64,000 nucleotides of DNA from Pandoraea pnomenusa (GTDB lineage Bacteria; Pseudomonadota; Gammaproteobacteria; Burkholderiales; Burkholderiaceae): assembly GCF_000767615.3 (NCBI RefSeq), contig NZ_CP009553.3, positions 744,001-808,000 of the forward strand, in the 5' to 3' direction. Each line of letters begins with the position of its first letter. Position 1 is the stretch's first letter. This document shows positions 49,641 through 59,331 of the stretch, in pieces. The notes below the pieces were generated by a model. That model made no database searches and was not told the origin of the DNA. It was given only the letters and a program-made list of their open reading frames with translations. Both the position numbers and the translations under genes were made by a program.

Positions 49641-50585
49641 ATGCAACAGTCGAATTCCCAAATGCGCACGGGCGCGCTCTCGCGTTTGTGCTCGCGCTGG
49701 ATGCGCCGCCTCGGCATGGCCTGCGTCGGGCTCGGCGTCATGGCCGCAAGCGCGACCGCCGGTGCCGCCACGCTGACCATCGGCGGCAAGAACTTCACCG
49801 AACAGTTGATCCTCTCGGAGATGACGGCCCAGTACCTGCGTAGCAAGGGCTACGACGTCGAACTCAAGAACGGCCTGGGCAGCGTGGTCATGCGCCAGGG
49901 CATGGAGAGCCATCAGCTCGACATCGTCTGGGAGTACACGGGCACGTCGCTGATCGTCTACAACAAGGTCACCGAGAAGCTTGACCCGCAGCAAACGTAT
50001 GAACGCGTGAAGGCGCTCGACGGCAAGATCGGCCTCGTCTGGCTCAATCCGTCCACGCTGAACAACACTTACGCGTTCGCAATGCCGGGAAAGATCGCGC
50101 GCGAGGAAGGCGTGGAGACGGTGTCGCAGCTCGTTGAGAAGTTCCGTGCCGATCCGAAGATGCAGTTTGCGTTCGACATGGAGTTCGTCGGCCGCTCCGA
50201 CGGACTGGAGCCGATGGAAAAGCTCTACGGCTTCCATCTCGAGCGCCGCAACATCAAGCAGATGGATCCGGGTCTGGTCTACACGGCGCTGAAGAACGAG
50301 CAGATCGACGCAGGTCTCGTTTATACGAGTGACGGCCGCAACAAGGGCTTCGATCTGAAGGTGCTTGCCGACGACAAGGGATTTTTCCCGGCATACGCCG
50401 CCACGCCCGTCGTGCGCCAGGAAGTGCTCGACGCCAACCCCAAACTCGCCGACGAACTCAACGCGCTGTCCGCGAAGATCAACGACGAGAACATGCGCGA
50501 CATGAACGCGAAGGTCGACATCGACCATCAGGCCGTGTCGCGTGTGGCAAGCGACTTCCTCAAGCAGGAAGGCCTGGTGCAGTGA
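49641..50585 (+). CDS. osmoprotectant ABC transporter substrate-binding protein (OpuBC/OsmF-like)
   Basis: 314-residue periplasmic binding protein of the OpuAC family. The signal peptide ends about residue 43 (GAA before TLTIGGKNF), and the mature start IGGKNFTEQLILSEMTAQYL is the family hallmark. Binding-site segments include DIVWEYTGTS and DAGLVYTSDGRN. A ribosome site AAAGGAG lies ahead of ATG 49641; ATG 49662 is an alternative. Recognises quaternary-amine osmolytes by family; the ligand is not determined. Confidence 0.9.
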   Translation: MQQSNSQMRTGALSRLCSRWMRRLGMACVGLGVMAASATAGAATLTIGGKNFTEQLILSEMTAQYLRSKGYDVELKNGLGSVVMRQGMESHQLDIVWEYTGTSLIVYNKVTEKLDPQQTYERVKALDGKIGLVWLNPSTLNNTYAFAMPGKIAREEGVETVSQLVEKFRADPKMQFAFDMEFVGRSDGLEPMEKLYGFHLERRNIKQMDPGLVYTALKNEQIDAGLVYTSDGRNKGFDLKVLADDKGFFPAYAATPVVRQEVLDANPKLADELNALSAKINDENMRDMNAKVDIDHQAVSRVASDFLKQEGLVQ

Positions 50586-50619
50586 CGCCGCACCGCATGC
50601 GCAACGACTGAGGAGTCCC

Positions 50620-51267
50620 ATGATTGAATTTTTGACACATAACTGGCACCGCATCCTGACCCTCACGGGGCAGCATGCGTGGCTGGTGGCCGCTTCGGTA
50701 GGCGCGGCCATCGTGGTCGGCGTGCCGCTGGGCGTGCTGGTCACGCGCTTTCGCTGGCTCTCGGGCCTGGTGCTCGGGCTGGCGACGGTCGTGCTGACCA
50801 TTCCCTCGATTGCCTTGTTCGGGCTCATGATCCCCGCACTGTCGGTCTACGGCATGGGCATCGGGCCGGCGCCGGCAGTCGCTGCCGTCTTCCTGTATTC
50901 GCTGCTGCCGATCATGCGCAACACGAGCCTCGCGCTGCGTCAGATCGAGCCGAGCATCCGCGAAGCGGGCATCGGCATCGGCATGACGTTCTGGCAGCGC
51001 CTGCGCCTGGTCGAACTGCCGCTGGCCGTGCCGGTGGTACTGGGCGGCGTGCGCACCGCCGTCGTGATGAATATCGGCGTGATGGCCATCGGCGCCATCG
51101 TCGGGGCCGGCGGTCTCGGGGTGTTGATCACCCAGGGGATCAGCCAGAGCGATACCCGACAGCTTGTCGTGGGTGCGGTCATGGTGAGTCTGCTCGCCAT
51201 TGTCGCCGACACCTTGTTGCACCGCCTGCAGCGCGTGCTGACACCGAAAGGAATCCGAACCGTATGA
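50620..51267 (+). CDS. osmoprotectant ABC transporter permease, second copy
   Basis: 215-residue permease with about six spans and the EAA loop REAGIGIGMTFWQRLRLVELPLAVP. It is the second permease of the heterodimer. ATG 50620 is preceded by AGGAG. Its stop overlaps the ATPase start by four bases (ATGA). The sequence between it and the binding-protein gene is only 34 bp. Confidence 0.9.
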   Translation: MIEFLTHNWHRILTLTGQHAWLVAASVGAAIVVGVPLGVLVTRFRWLSGLVLGLATVVLTIPSIALFGLMIPALSVYGMGIGPAPAVAAVFLYSLLPIMRNTSLALRQIEPSIREAGIGIGMTFWQRLRLVELPLAVPVVLGGVRTAVVMNIGVMAIGAIVGAGGLGVLITQGISQSDTRQLVVGAVMVSLLAIVADTLLHRLQRVLTPKGIRTV

Positions 51268-52463
51268 TTACACTCGACAATCTCACCAAAAGCTTCGTCC
51301 AGAAGGACGGTACGCCGGTCACGGCCGTGAATTCGGTCAGCCTCGAGGTGCCGCCGGGCGAGATCTGCGTCTTCCTCGGCCCGTCGGGCTGCGGCAAGAC
51401 CACCACGCTCAAGATGATCAACCGGCTGATCAAGCCGACCTCCGGGCGCATTCTGCTCAACGGCGAAGACACGGGCAACATCAACGAAATCGAGCTGCGC
51501 CGTCACATCGGCTACGTGATTCAGCAGATCGGTCTGTTTCCGAACATGACCATCGAAGAGAACATCACTGTCGTCCCGCGTCTACTTGGCTGGGACAAGA
51601 AGCGCTGCCGCGAACGCGCGACCGAGCTCATGGGCATGGTCGCGCTCGATCCCAAGCGCTACCTGTCGCGCTATCCGCGCGAGCTCTCCGGCGGTCAGCA
51701 GCAGCGCATCGGCGTGATCCGCGCGCTTGCCGCGGACCCGCCCGTGCTGCTGATGGACGAGCCGTTCGGCGCCGTCGACCCGATCAACCGCGAGTCGATT
51801 CAGAACGAGTTCCTGCAGATGCAGCGTCAGTTGGGCAAGACCGTCATCATGGTCAGCCACGATATCGACGAGGCGATCAAGCTGGCCGATCGCATCGCGA
51901 TCTTCCGCCAGGGACGGCTGGTGCAATACGCGCAACCCGACGCGTTGCTTGCCCGTCCGGTCGACGAGTTCGTCGCGAGCTTCGTGGGACATGACCGAAT
52001 TCTCAAGCGCCTGTTGCTGGTGCGGGCGGAAGATGCCGCCACGCCGCTGCCGACCGTCAAGCCGCAGACCCCGCTGTCGGAAGCCTACGGCATGATGGAC
52101 GAGCTCGATACGCGCTCGCTGGTCGTGGTGGACGAGAATGCACGTGCGCTGGGTTACGTTGCCCGCAGGGACACGCGTCACGCACAGGGCACGTGCGGCG
52201 AGCGGGTGCGTGACTTCAAGGCCTCTGCCGTGGCCAATGACAACCTGCGCGTGTTGCTCTCGCGCATGTATGAGCACAATCTGGCATCGTTGCCGGTGCT
52301 CGGCGACGATAATCAGTACCTCGGCGAGGTGACGCAGGACTCGATCGCGGACTACCTGAGTTCCGGCAAGTCGCGCGGCAATGGCGGCGGCACGATCACG
52401 CCCCCGTCGCTGCCGGGCGCGCCGAACGTGATCGCGAGCGTACCGTTCGGTGCGTCGGTGTAA
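51264..52463 (+). CDS. osmoprotectant ABC transporter ATPase with CBS domains
   Basis: 399-residue ATPase of the OpuA/ProV family. Walker A GPSGCGKTT lies near residue 36, the signature is LSGGQQQRIGVIRAL, Walker B is VLLMDEPFGAVD. A C-terminal CBS region (about residues 270-370, QTPLSEAYGMMDELDTRSLVVVD and LRVLLSRMYEHNLASLPVL) probably senses ionic strength as in OpuA. A Gly/Pro-rich 25-residue tail ends the protein. Coupled to the preceding permease by ATGA. The operon ends at a terminator at 52589. Confidence 0.92.
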   Translation: MITLDNLTKSFVQKDGTPVTAVNSVSLEVPPGEICVFLGPSGCGKTTTLKMINRLIKPTSGRILLNGEDTGNINEIELRRHIGYVIQQIGLFPNMTIEENITVVPRLLGWDKKRCRERATELMGMVALDPKRYLSRYPRELSGGQQQRIGVIRALAADPPVLLMDEPFGAVDPINRESIQNEFLQMQRQLGKTVIMVSHDIDEAIKLADRIAIFRQGRLVQYAQPDALLARPVDEFVASFVGHDRILKRLLLVRAEDAATPLPTVKPQTPLSEAYGMMDELDTRSLVVVDENARALGYVARRDTRHAQGTCGERVRDFKASAVANDNLRVLLSRMYEHNLASLPVLGDDNQYLGEVTQDSIADYLSSGKSRGNGGGTITPPSLPGAPNVIASVPFGASV

Positions 52464-52588
52464 GCTAGCGCCCTCGATGAAGGACCGATGAAGCACCCGT
52501 TGCCGGTTGCAGGATTCGGCAGCGAGCGGGATGGATGTACCGGCGATGCGCCCGGCCAAGTGTCCGGGGGCACGTCGGCAGGTTTGTG

Positions 52589-52619
52589 AATGACGGCCCG
52601 ATGCGGCCGTCATTTTGCG
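52589..52619 (+). terminator. intrinsic terminator of the osmoprotectant operon
   Basis: Perfect 10-bp stem AATGACGGCC / GGCCGTCATT (52589-52598, 52605-52614) with a 6-base loop, followed by TTGCGTTT; the T-run starts within the stem. It lies 126 bp after the ATPase stop and 53 bp before the channel gene. Confidence 0.8.
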
Positions 52620-52671
52620 TTTGCCTGCCCGTCCGGGCGGGCGGTGGCAAGGCGTGGCAAGGAGTGCTGGA

Positions 52672-53910
52672 ATGACGTGGGAAGGAATGTTGGCGTGGCT
52701 CGACAACGTACCGTGGGCACGGCTGGCGGTGGCGTTGACGATACTGTTGGTGGTGGCGTTGCTCGTGCAGGCCCTGGCGCAGTACCTGATCGTGCGCGTC
52801 GTGCGCCTCGTGGTGCAGCGCACGGCCAATCGCTGGGACGATGCGCTGCTCGCTCACCGCGTGTTCCAGCGGGCGGCGCACATCCTCCCGTACCTCGTGA
52901 TCCAGTTCGGGATTGCGTGGGTCCCGGATCTGCCGCCCAAGGCTGTTCTGCTGATCAGCAACATTGCGCTGGCCACCACGCTCCTTTACGCGACATTGAC
53001 CATTGCCGGAGCCCTCGATGCCGCGCAAACGGTCTATGCCCTGTCGGAACATGCGCGCACACGCTCGATCAAGGGGTACGTGCAGCTAGGCAAGATCGCG
53101 CTGTACGTGGTGGCGGCGATCGCCATCGTGGCCACGGTCATCGACCGCTCGCCGTGGCTGCTGCTCTCCGGCCTGGGCGCGATGTCGGCGGTGCTGCTGC
53201 TGGTGTTCAAGGACACGATCATGTCATTCGTGGCTAGCGTGCAGCTGACGTCGAACGACATGCTGCGCGTCGGTGACTGGATCGAGATGCCGCAGGTCGG
53301 CGCGGACGGCGACGTGGTCGACATCGCGTTGCATACGGTGAAGGTGCAGAACTGGGACAAGACGATCACCACGATTCCGACGTGGCGTCTGATTTCCGAG
53401 AGCTTCCGGAACTGGCGCGGAATGCAACAGGCGGGCGGCCGTCGCATCAAGCGGACGCTGTGCATCGACGCCGGCAGCGTCGGATTCCTCGACGACGCGG
53501 AGATCGCGCGACTGTCCCGGCTGCATCTGCTCGAGCCGTACCTGATCGAAAAGCGTCGCTCGATTGCCGACGCGAACGCTGCGCTGGGCGTGGCTGCCGG
53601 CGTACCGGCGAATACCCGTCGCTTGACGAACATCGGCACGTTCCGCGCTTATGCGCTGGCGTATCTGAAGGCGCACCCGAACATCCACGAGGGCATGACC
53701 TGCATGGTGCGCTCGCTGGAACCGTCGTCGACGGGTATCCCCGTCGAACTGTATTGCTTCACGAACACGACTGTCTGGGCGGAGTACGAACGCGTGCAGG
53801 GCGATGTGTTCGATCACCTGCTCGCGATCCTGCCCGAGTTCGGCCTGCGCATGTACCAGAACCCGGCCGGTGCCGATTTCGCGCGCTGGCAGGCGCAGCG
53901 CGCGGCGTGA
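52672..53910 (+). CDS. ybdG: mechanosensitive channel, YbdG/MscM type
   Basis: 412 residues, close to E. coli YbdG (415), which gives miniconductance mechanosensitive activity. There are about five membrane segments in residues 15-185. The pore-lining MscS-like segment LLSGLGAMSAVLLLVFKD is followed by the beta domain with NDMLRVGDWIEMPQVGADG, VKVQNWDKTITTIPTW and GGRRIKRTLCIDA, all strongly YbdG-like. ATG 52672 has AAGGAG upstream. It releases solutes on hypo-osmotic shock, the opposite of the uptake operon just before it. Confidence 0.92.
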   Translation: MTWEGMLAWLDNVPWARLAVALTILLVVALLVQALAQYLIVRVVRLVVQRTANRWDDALLAHRVFQRAAHILPYLVIQFGIAWVPDLPPKAVLLISNIALATTLLYATLTIAGALDAAQTVYALSEHARTRSIKGYVQLGKIALYVVAAIAIVATVIDRSPWLLLSGLGAMSAVLLLVFKDTIMSFVASVQLTSNDMLRVGDWIEMPQVGADGDVVDIALHTVKVQNWDKTITTIPTWRLISESFRNWRGMQQAGGRRIKRTLCIDAGSVGFLDDAEIARLSRLHLLEPYLIEKRRSIADANAALGVAAGVPANTRRLTNIGTFRAYALAYLKAHPNIHEGMTCMVRSLEPSSTGIPVELYCFTNTTVWAEYERVQGDVFDHLLAILPEFGLRMYQNPAGADFARWQAQRAA

Positions 53911-53915
53911 GCGGC

Positions 53916-53941
53916 GCGGCGTCGGCGGTGCGTTGCCGACG
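53916..53941. terminator. hairpin between convergent ybdG and old yellow enzyme genes
   Basis: Perfect 9-bp stem GGCGTCGGC / GCCGACGCC with an 8-base loop in the 64-bp gap between convergent genes. A second short inverted repeat (ACGGT/ACCGT) follows at about 53955-53976. There is no strong U-tract. Confidence 0.55.
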
Positions 53942-53974
53942 CCTGCGCGGCATGACGGTTACACGCTTACACCG

Positions 53975-55108
53975 TTATGCCGCGGATTCGTCGAGGGTCG
54001 GATAGTCGACGTAGCCACGCGCGTCGCCACCGTAGAGCGTATCCCGATCCAGCGCATTGAACGGTCCGCCGCGCTTGAGCCGTTCCACCAGATCCGGGTT
54101 CGCGATGAACGGCTTGCCGAACGCGATCAGGTCGGCAAGGTTCTCCTTGCGTGCCTTGAGCGCAAGCGCGAGGTCATAGCCGTTGTTCGCCATGAAGGTG
54201 CCCTTGAAGAGGCGCCGCAGCTTCTGCAGATCGAAACCGTTCTCCACCTCGCGAGGGCCACCCGTCGCGCCTTCGACCACGTGCAGATACACGAGGCCGA
54301 AGCGGTTGAGCTGCTCGACGGCGTACGTAAACACCGGCTCGGGATGGCTGTCGCCGCAGTCGTTTGCCGGGCTGACCGGTGAGAGACGAATCCCCACGCG
54401 ATCCGCGCCCCACACGTCGACCACGGCCTGCGTGACTTCCAGCGTCAGGCGCACGCGGTTTTCGATGCTGCCACCGTACTGATCGGTGCGATGGTTCGTC
54501 TTGTCGCGCATGAACTGATCGAGCAGATAGCCGTTAGCCGCGTGAATTTCCACGCCGTCAAACCCGGCGCGCTTCGCGCATTCGGCCGCATGGCGGTATT
54601 GCTCGATGATGCCCGGGATCTCGTCGGTCTCCAGCGCGCGCGGCGTCGGGTGCGGCTGGAAGCCGCTTTCCGTGAACGCCTTGCCGGCGGGCTGCACTGC
54701 CGAGGGCGCGACGGGCAGTGCACCGCCCGGCTGCAGGGACGGATGCGAGATGCGTCCCACGTGCCACAACTGGCAGAAAATCTTGCCGCCCTTGGCGTGC
54801 AGTGCGTCCGTCACCTGTTTCCAGCCGGCGACCTGCGCTTCCGTGTAGATGCCCGGCGTGTAGGCGTAACCCTTGCCTTGCTGCGAGATGTTGGTGGCTT
54901 CGCTGATGATGAGTCCTGCCGAGGCGCGTTGTGCGTAGTATTCGGCGACCATCGGTCCTGGCACGTCGCCCGCACCGGCGCGGCTGCGCGTGAGCGGCGC
55001 CATGACGATGCGATTGCTCAGTTCGAGCGGGCCGAGCGTGTATGGCGAAAAGAGATCCGTATCCAGCGCGGCGAGCGCGCCCGTGGGTGCATGTTGCGAG
55101 TCCGTCAT
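53975..55108 (-). CDS. old yellow enzyme family alkene reductase (NemA-like)
   Basis: 377-residue FMN-dependent NAD(P)H oxidoreductase (TIM barrel) that reduces activated alkenes, nitro-esters or N-ethylmaleimide. Motifs: NRIVMAPLTRSRA near residue 32, the substrate-binding His and Asn in GVEIHAANGYLLDQF, DQYGGSIENR, and the late FGKPFIANPDL. The start has AGGA nine bases upstream. In enterobacteria NemA follows an electrophile-sensing repressor; here the nearest regulator is the TetR gene past the MFS gene. Confidence 0.92.
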   Translation of the reverse strand: MTDSQHAPTGALAALDTDLFSPYTLGPLELSNRIVMAPLTRSRAGAGDVPGPMVAEYYAQRASAGLIISEATNISQQGKGYAYTPGIYTEAQVAGWKQVTDALHAKGGKIFCQLWHVGRISHPSLQPGGALPVAPSAVQPAGKAFTESGFQPHPTPRALETDEIPGIIEQYRHAAECAKRAGFDGVEIHAANGYLLDQFMRDKTNHRTDQYGGSIENRVRLTLEVTQAVVDVWGADRVGIRLSPVSPANDCGDSHPEPVFTYAVEQLNRFGLVYLHVVEGATGGPREVENGFDLQKLRRLFKGTFMANNGYDLALALKARKENLADLIAFGKPFIANPDLVERLKRGGPFNALDRDTLYGGDARGYVDYPTLDESAA

Positions 55109-55317
55109 TGCTGAAGGTCCTGTGAAAGTGGGGGGATGCTGTGCTGCACAAAACCTGCACAGGTTACGGGAAATCCGCCGGTCTTGCAGACGGCGTCATC
55201 GTGACGCGTTGCACTGTCCGCCAGGCGTCGAGTCGCGCCTCGCGGGCGCCCCGCTGGCGCCGTGCGCCGCCGGGGCGTGGTGGTTTCGCGAGGCGGAATC
55301 CGGAATTGACCTGGCGT

Positions 55318-56604
55318 TCAGGCACCCACCGGCGCCGGGTTGACCGGGGCGCGACGGGCAATGCGCAGTACCATGAACGCACCGACGATACATACGCCGC
55401 CCGAGAGCATCGACGCCATGGTGTAGTTGCCGAGCGTGGCGCGCAGCGAGCCGGCCACCAGGGCCGCCGTTGCCGCACCGAGCTGGTGCCCGGCCACGAT
55501 CCAGCCGAACACGATCGGCGCCATCGTCTTGCCGAACACGTCGGTCGTGAGGCGCACGGTGGGTGGCACCGTGGCAATCCAGTCGAGTCCGTAGAACAGC
55601 GCGAAGAGCGGCAGGCCGAAGAAGTCGAATCCGAAGGCGTACGGCAGGTAGATCAGCGACAGGCCGCGAAGACCGTAGTACCAGAAGAGCAGCACGCGGC
55701 TGTTGTAGCGATCGGAGAGCCAGCCCGACAGGGTTGTGCCCACGAGATCCAGCATGCCCATGGCGGCCAGAATGCCGGCGCCCTTGACTTCGGAGATGCC
55801 GTAATCGCCGCACATCGCAATGAAGTGGGTGCCGATATACCCGTTGGTGCTCGCGCCGCAGATGAAGAAGCTGAAGAACAACAGCCAGAAGTCGCGCTTG
55901 CCGGCGGCCATGCGCAATACCGACAACGCGTGGGCGAGCGGATTGCCCTGATTGAGCGGCGCGTCCGGAGTGTCTTCCGGCGCGCCGACCGGGCGCAGGC
56001 CCACCGAGCCGGGGCGCTCGGGCACGAGCAGCGCCACGAGCGGCAACACCAGCGCGGCGACCGCCGCCACGATCAGCACCACCGGGCGCCAGCCGTAGCG
56101 TTCGGTAATCGCCGCCATCATCGGCAGAAACACCATTTGTCCGGTTGCCGAGCTGGCGGTGAGAATCCCCATCGCCAGACCACGATGCGTGTGGAACCAC
56201 CGATTCGAGACGGTCGCCGCCAACGTGACGGCGGCGACGCCGGTGCCGCCGCCGACCATCACGCCCCAGATCAGCACCATCTGCCATGGCGCGGTCATCA
56301 GCGAGGAGAGCGCCGTGCCGGAGGCGAGCAGCAGCAGCGCGACCATCACCGTCGGTCGAATGCCGAACCGCTGCATGGCGGCAGCGGCGAACGGACCGGT
56401 CAGGCCGTAGAGCGCCAGATTGACGGAAATGGCGAGCGAGACGGTGGCCCGACTCCAGCCGAAGTCATGTTCGAGCGGCACCATCATCACGCTCGGCGTC
56501 GCGCGGATGCCCGCCGACGCGAGCAGGACCAGAAAAATCACGCCGACCACGATCCACCCGTAGTGGAAGTGACCGTTGATGCGCCTTGCGAGTGCTGCCT
56601 TCAT
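55318..56604 (-). CDS. major facilitator superfamily transporter
   Basis: 428 residues with about twelve hydrophobic segments starting HYGWIVVGVIFLVLL, a start typical of the oxalate/formate-antiporter and monocarboxylate subgroup. It has a central loop around residues 200-225 and the motif-A-like RYNSR between segments 8 and 9 region. ATG 56604 has AAGGA eight bases upstream; the upstream open frame is not protein-like. Divergent from a TetR gene with operator-like repeats between, so it is probably the repressed target. The substrate is unknown. Confidence 0.86.
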   Translation of the reverse strand: MKAALARRINGHFHYGWIVVGVIFLVLLASAGIRATPSVMMVPLEHDFGWSRATVSLAISVNLALYGLTGPFAAAAMQRFGIRPTVMVALLLLASGTALSSLMTAPWQMVLIWGVMVGGGTGVAAVTLAATVSNRWFHTHRGLAMGILTASSATGQMVFLPMMAAITERYGWRPVVLIVAAVAALVLPLVALLVPERPGSVGLRPVGAPEDTPDAPLNQGNPLAHALSVLRMAAGKRDFWLLFFSFFICGASTNGYIGTHFIAMCGDYGISEVKGAGILAAMGMLDLVGTTLSGWLSDRYNSRVLLFWYYGLRGLSLIYLPYAFGFDFFGLPLFALFYGLDWIATVPPTVRLTTDVFGKTMAPIVFGWIVAGHQLGAATAALVAGSLRATLGNYTMASMLSGGVCIVGAFMVLRIARRAPVNPAPVGA

Positions 56605-56690
56605 GGCGGAAATCCTTGGCGTCCGGCGGCGAACGGTGCGTGCCAGGCCGGGAACGATTGCGGGAGCCCGACTGTCTACGTTGATTCGTA

Positions 56691-56714
56691 CATTTGTGAC
56701 AGATCGGTAACATG
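56691..56714. promoter_or_regulatory. TetR operator candidate, imperfect copy
   Basis: Contains GATCGGTAACATG (56702-56714), an exact 13-bp copy of the right half of the perfect operator 33 bp downstream. The left half is degenerate. It lies between the MFS and TetR genes. Confidence 0.6.
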
Positions 56715-56721
56715 AGGTTGC

Positions 56722-56747
56722 CATGTTATGAACCGATCGGTAACATG
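56722..56747. promoter_or_regulatory. TetR operator candidate, palindromic copy
   Basis: Arms CATGTTA and TAACATG (56722-56728, 56741-56747) surround the perfect palindrome ACCGATCGGT (56732-56741). This is the architecture expected for a TetR-family dimer, and it sits in the divergent promoter region. Confidence 0.7.
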
Positions 56748-56816
56748 TCAAGTATTCCATTGTGGCGGCAGGGCTTTCCCGACGCCGCAGTTCACCGACC
56801 AGGGAGTGCCAGACGA

Positions 56817-57524
56817 ATGGCCAAATCGACAACGCCGGGCATGCCGGGCAAGGCATCCGCCAAGGGCGAGGGCGCTGCGGCGACGACGCGACGTCGCAGC
56901 GCAGCGCCGCGCCCGGGCAAGGCGGGGCGGCATGTCACGCCCGCTCCCATTGCGCAGCAGCATCTGCTCGACGCCGCGGTCGAGTTGTTCCATACCGAGG
57001 GTGTGCGTGCCGTCGGGGTGGACGCCGTGGTCAAGCGCGCGGGCGTGAACAAGATGAGCCTGTATCGCCAGTTCGCCTCGAAGGACGATCTCATTCTGGC
57101 GTATCTCGATCACATGCAAACGGCAAGCCTGGCGCGGATCGACGCGAGCATCGCGAAGCGCGAGGGCGATCCGCGGGCGCAACTGTTGCAGATCTTCGTG
57201 GATCTCTCGGAGCGCGCGAGCCAGTGCGGCTATCGGGGATGTCCGTTCGTGAATGTGGCCGCGGAGTTTCCCGATCCCGAGCATGCGGCACGCAAGTCGG
57301 TCGTGAATTACAAGGCGGAGGTGGTGCGGCGCTTCACCGCGCTCGTGACGGCCGCCGGTTCCCGGCATCCGGCGCCGCTGGTCGATGCGCTGTCGCTGAT
57401 TCTCGAGGGGGCCTATGCGGCGAGCCAGACGTTCGGCCCGGGCTCGGCGCCGCTGCGTATTCTGCCGACGGTTGCGCGGCAGATCATCGACGCCGGGCTC
57501 GCTGGCGCGCTTCAGGACGACTGA
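56817..57524 (+). CDS. TetR/AcrR family transcriptional regulator
   Basis: 235-residue repressor. A 40-residue basic Ala/Gly-rich tail precedes the helix-turn-helix (LLDAAVELFHTEGVRAVGVDAVVKRAGVNKMSLYRQFASKDDL, about residues 45-90). The C-terminal ligand domain has CGYRGCPFVNVAAEFPDPEH, seen in a widespread subgroup. ATG 56817 is preceded by AGGGAG; the frame is open back to 56712 across the operators but that part is unlikely to be translated. Expected to control itself and the divergent MFS gene. Confidence 0.87.
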   Translation: MAKSTTPGMPGKASAKGEGAAATTRRRSAAPRPGKAGRHVTPAPIAQQHLLDAAVELFHTEGVRAVGVDAVVKRAGVNKMSLYRQFASKDDLILAYLDHMQTASLARIDASIAKREGDPRAQLLQIFVDLSERASQCGYRGCPFVNVAAEFPDPEHAARKSVVNYKAEVVRRFTALVTAAGSRHPAPLVDALSLILEGAYAASQTFGPGSAPLRILPTVARQIIDAGLAGALQDD

Positions 57525-57526
57525 AG

Positions 57527-57553
57527 CCCGGCCCGGCGCTGGCCCGGGCCGGG
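57527..57553. terminator. GC-rich bidirectional hairpin between tetR and chemoreceptor gene
   Basis: Perfect 10-bp stem CCCGGCCCGG / CCGGGCCGGG (57527-57536, 57544-57553), 7-base loop, in the 38-bp gap between convergent genes. No U-tract. Confidence 0.6.
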
Positions 57554-57562
57554 TGCCGAAAG

Positions 57563-59182
57563 TCAGGCGGCGAGTCGCGCCCGCGCCACGCCGGCCGTGC
57601 CGCGCGTGACCGGGTGGTCGCCGCTCGGGGCGTCGTCCGACGTCATGCGAAAGGCCGCGACCGCCTGGTCGAGCATGTGCGCCTGGTCTTCCATCGACGC
57701 GGCCGCCGCGGCCGCCTGCTCAACGAGCGCCGCGTTCTGCTGCGTGACCTCATCCATCTGCGTGACCGCCCGGCCGACTTGCTCGATACCGTGGCTCTGC
57801 TCCTCGGACGCCGCCGAAATCTCGCCCATGATGTCGGTGACGCGACGCACGGCCTGTACCACGTCGTGCATCGTCTGGCCGGCCTGGGCGACGAGGGCCG
57901 AGCCGTCCTGGACGCGGCCGTTCGACGCTTCGATCAACTCCTTGATCTCCTTGGCTGCCGCCGCGCTGCGCTGCGCGAGCGTACGCACTTCGCCGGCCAC
58001 CACCGCAAAACCTCGGCCCTGTTCGCCCGCGCGCGCCGCTTCCACGGCGGCGTTGAGCGCCAGAATGTTCGTCTGGAAAGCGATGCCGTCGATCACACTG
58101 ATGATGTCGACCACCTTGCCCGAGCTTTGCGAAATGCCTTCCATCGTGGCCACGACCTGATCGACGACGTGCCCGCCGCGCACGGCGATGGCCGACGCGT
58201 TCTCGGCGAGCTGGCTGGCTTGACGCGCGTTGTCGGCGTTCTGTCGTACCGTGGAGGTGAGCTGCTCCATCGACGACGCCGTCTCTTCCAGTGCGGCGGC
58301 CTGCTGTTCGGTGCGAGCCGACAGATCGGTGTTGCCTTCGGCGATTTCCCGTGCCGAAAGCGTGATGGCGCGGGTGCCGCCGCGAATGCGTCCGATCATC
58401 TGCTGAAGGTTGGCCTGCATGCGCTGCATGGCGAACAGCAGGCTGGCGCTGTCGCCCTGGCGCAGACGGACCTGAGCGAGCAGGTCGCCGTCGGCGATGC
58501 GCGTGGCGATGTCGGCGGCGTACTCCGGCTCGCCGCCCAGACTGTGCTGCACGTTGCGGATGATGAGCAGCATGATTCCCGACACGGCCAGACCGACGAT
58601 GGCCAGTATGGCGCCCCAGCGCAGCAACGCCCCCACGAACGCCGTGTTGATGTCATCGACGTAGACGCCGGTGGTCAGGTACCAGTCCCAGGGGGAATAG
58701 GCGCCCACGCGGCTGATCTTTTCGACGGGCTTATCCGAGCCGGGCTTCGGCCAGAGGTACGTAACGAAAGGATCGTCGGTGCGAGCCGCGGCAACGATGT
58801 CCGAGAACATGAGCTTGCCCGACGGATCTCGGAACTGGCTCATGTCCTTGCCTTCGAGCTTGGGGTTGACCGCGTTGAGCACGATGACGCGTTGCGAGTT
58901 GAGGATGCCGAAATAGTTGTCGCCGTCATAGCGGATGGCGCCGATCTGCTCGCGCGCGAGCTTCTGGGCTTCGGCGACGGTGATTTCGCCGCGCTGGGCA
59001 CGCTCGGCGTAGTACTTGGCCAGACTCAGGCCCGCATCGACGACGTGGGTGAGCCCCTCGCGGCGCTCGGCAAGCATCGTGTCGCGCTGGGCCCACGCGC
59101 CCCAGACCGCCATGGCCAGCAGACTGACCCACATCAACGCAACGGCAGACCACAACTTCGCTTTCAAACTCAACTGCTGCAT
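57563..59182 (-). CDS. methyl-accepting chemotaxis protein with Cache sensor
   Basis: 539 residues: membrane segment 1 (about 10-32), periplasmic single Cache domain (about 35-185, with [22 protein letters not shown] and [16 protein letters not shown]), membrane segment 2 (about 188-210), HAMP, and the signalling domain with hairpin tip [40 protein letters not shown] 59182 is preferred over GTG 59185 because GGGGAAG is then eight bases away. The C-terminus lacks a CheR-docking pentapeptide. Ligand unknown. A sigma-28 promoter lies upstream. Confidence 0.92.
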   Translation of the reverse strand: MQQLSLKAKLWSAVALMWVSLLAMAVWGAWAQRDTMLAERREGLTHVVDAGLSLAKYYAERAQRGEITVAEAQKLAREQIGAIRYDGDNYFGILNSQRVIVLNAVNPKLEGKDMSQFRDPSGKLMFSDIVAAARTDDPFVTYLWPKPGSDKPVEKISRVGAYSPWDWYLTTGVYVDDINTAFVGALLRWGAILAIVGLAVSGIMLLIIRNVQHSLGGEPEYAADIATRIADGDLLAQVRLRQGDSASLLFAMQRMQANLQQMIGRIRGGTRAITLSAREIAEGNTDLSARTEQQAAALEETASSMEQLTSTVRQNADNARQASQLAENASAIAVRGGHVVDQVVATMEGISQSSGKVVDIISVIDGIAFQTNILALNAAVEAARAGEQGRGFAVVAGEVRTLAQRSAAAAKEIKELIEASNGRVQDGSALVAQAGQTMHDVVQAVRRVTDIMGEISAASEEQSHGIEQVGRAVTQMDEVTQQNAALVEQAAAAAASMEDQAHMLDQAVAAFRMTSDDAPSGDHPVTRGTAGVARARLAA

Positions 59183-59331
59183 CACTTCGTCTTCCCCACT
59201 GGTTCCGCTTCGGTGTGACGGACTCGCTGCACGTTGGCGGCGGCCGCGCGAGACGTGTCGTCCGGGTCGCGCGGGCCGAATGTCGATCGAATGTCAGCGC
59301 CCTCGATGAGAAAGCACTGACCGAACGTGTG

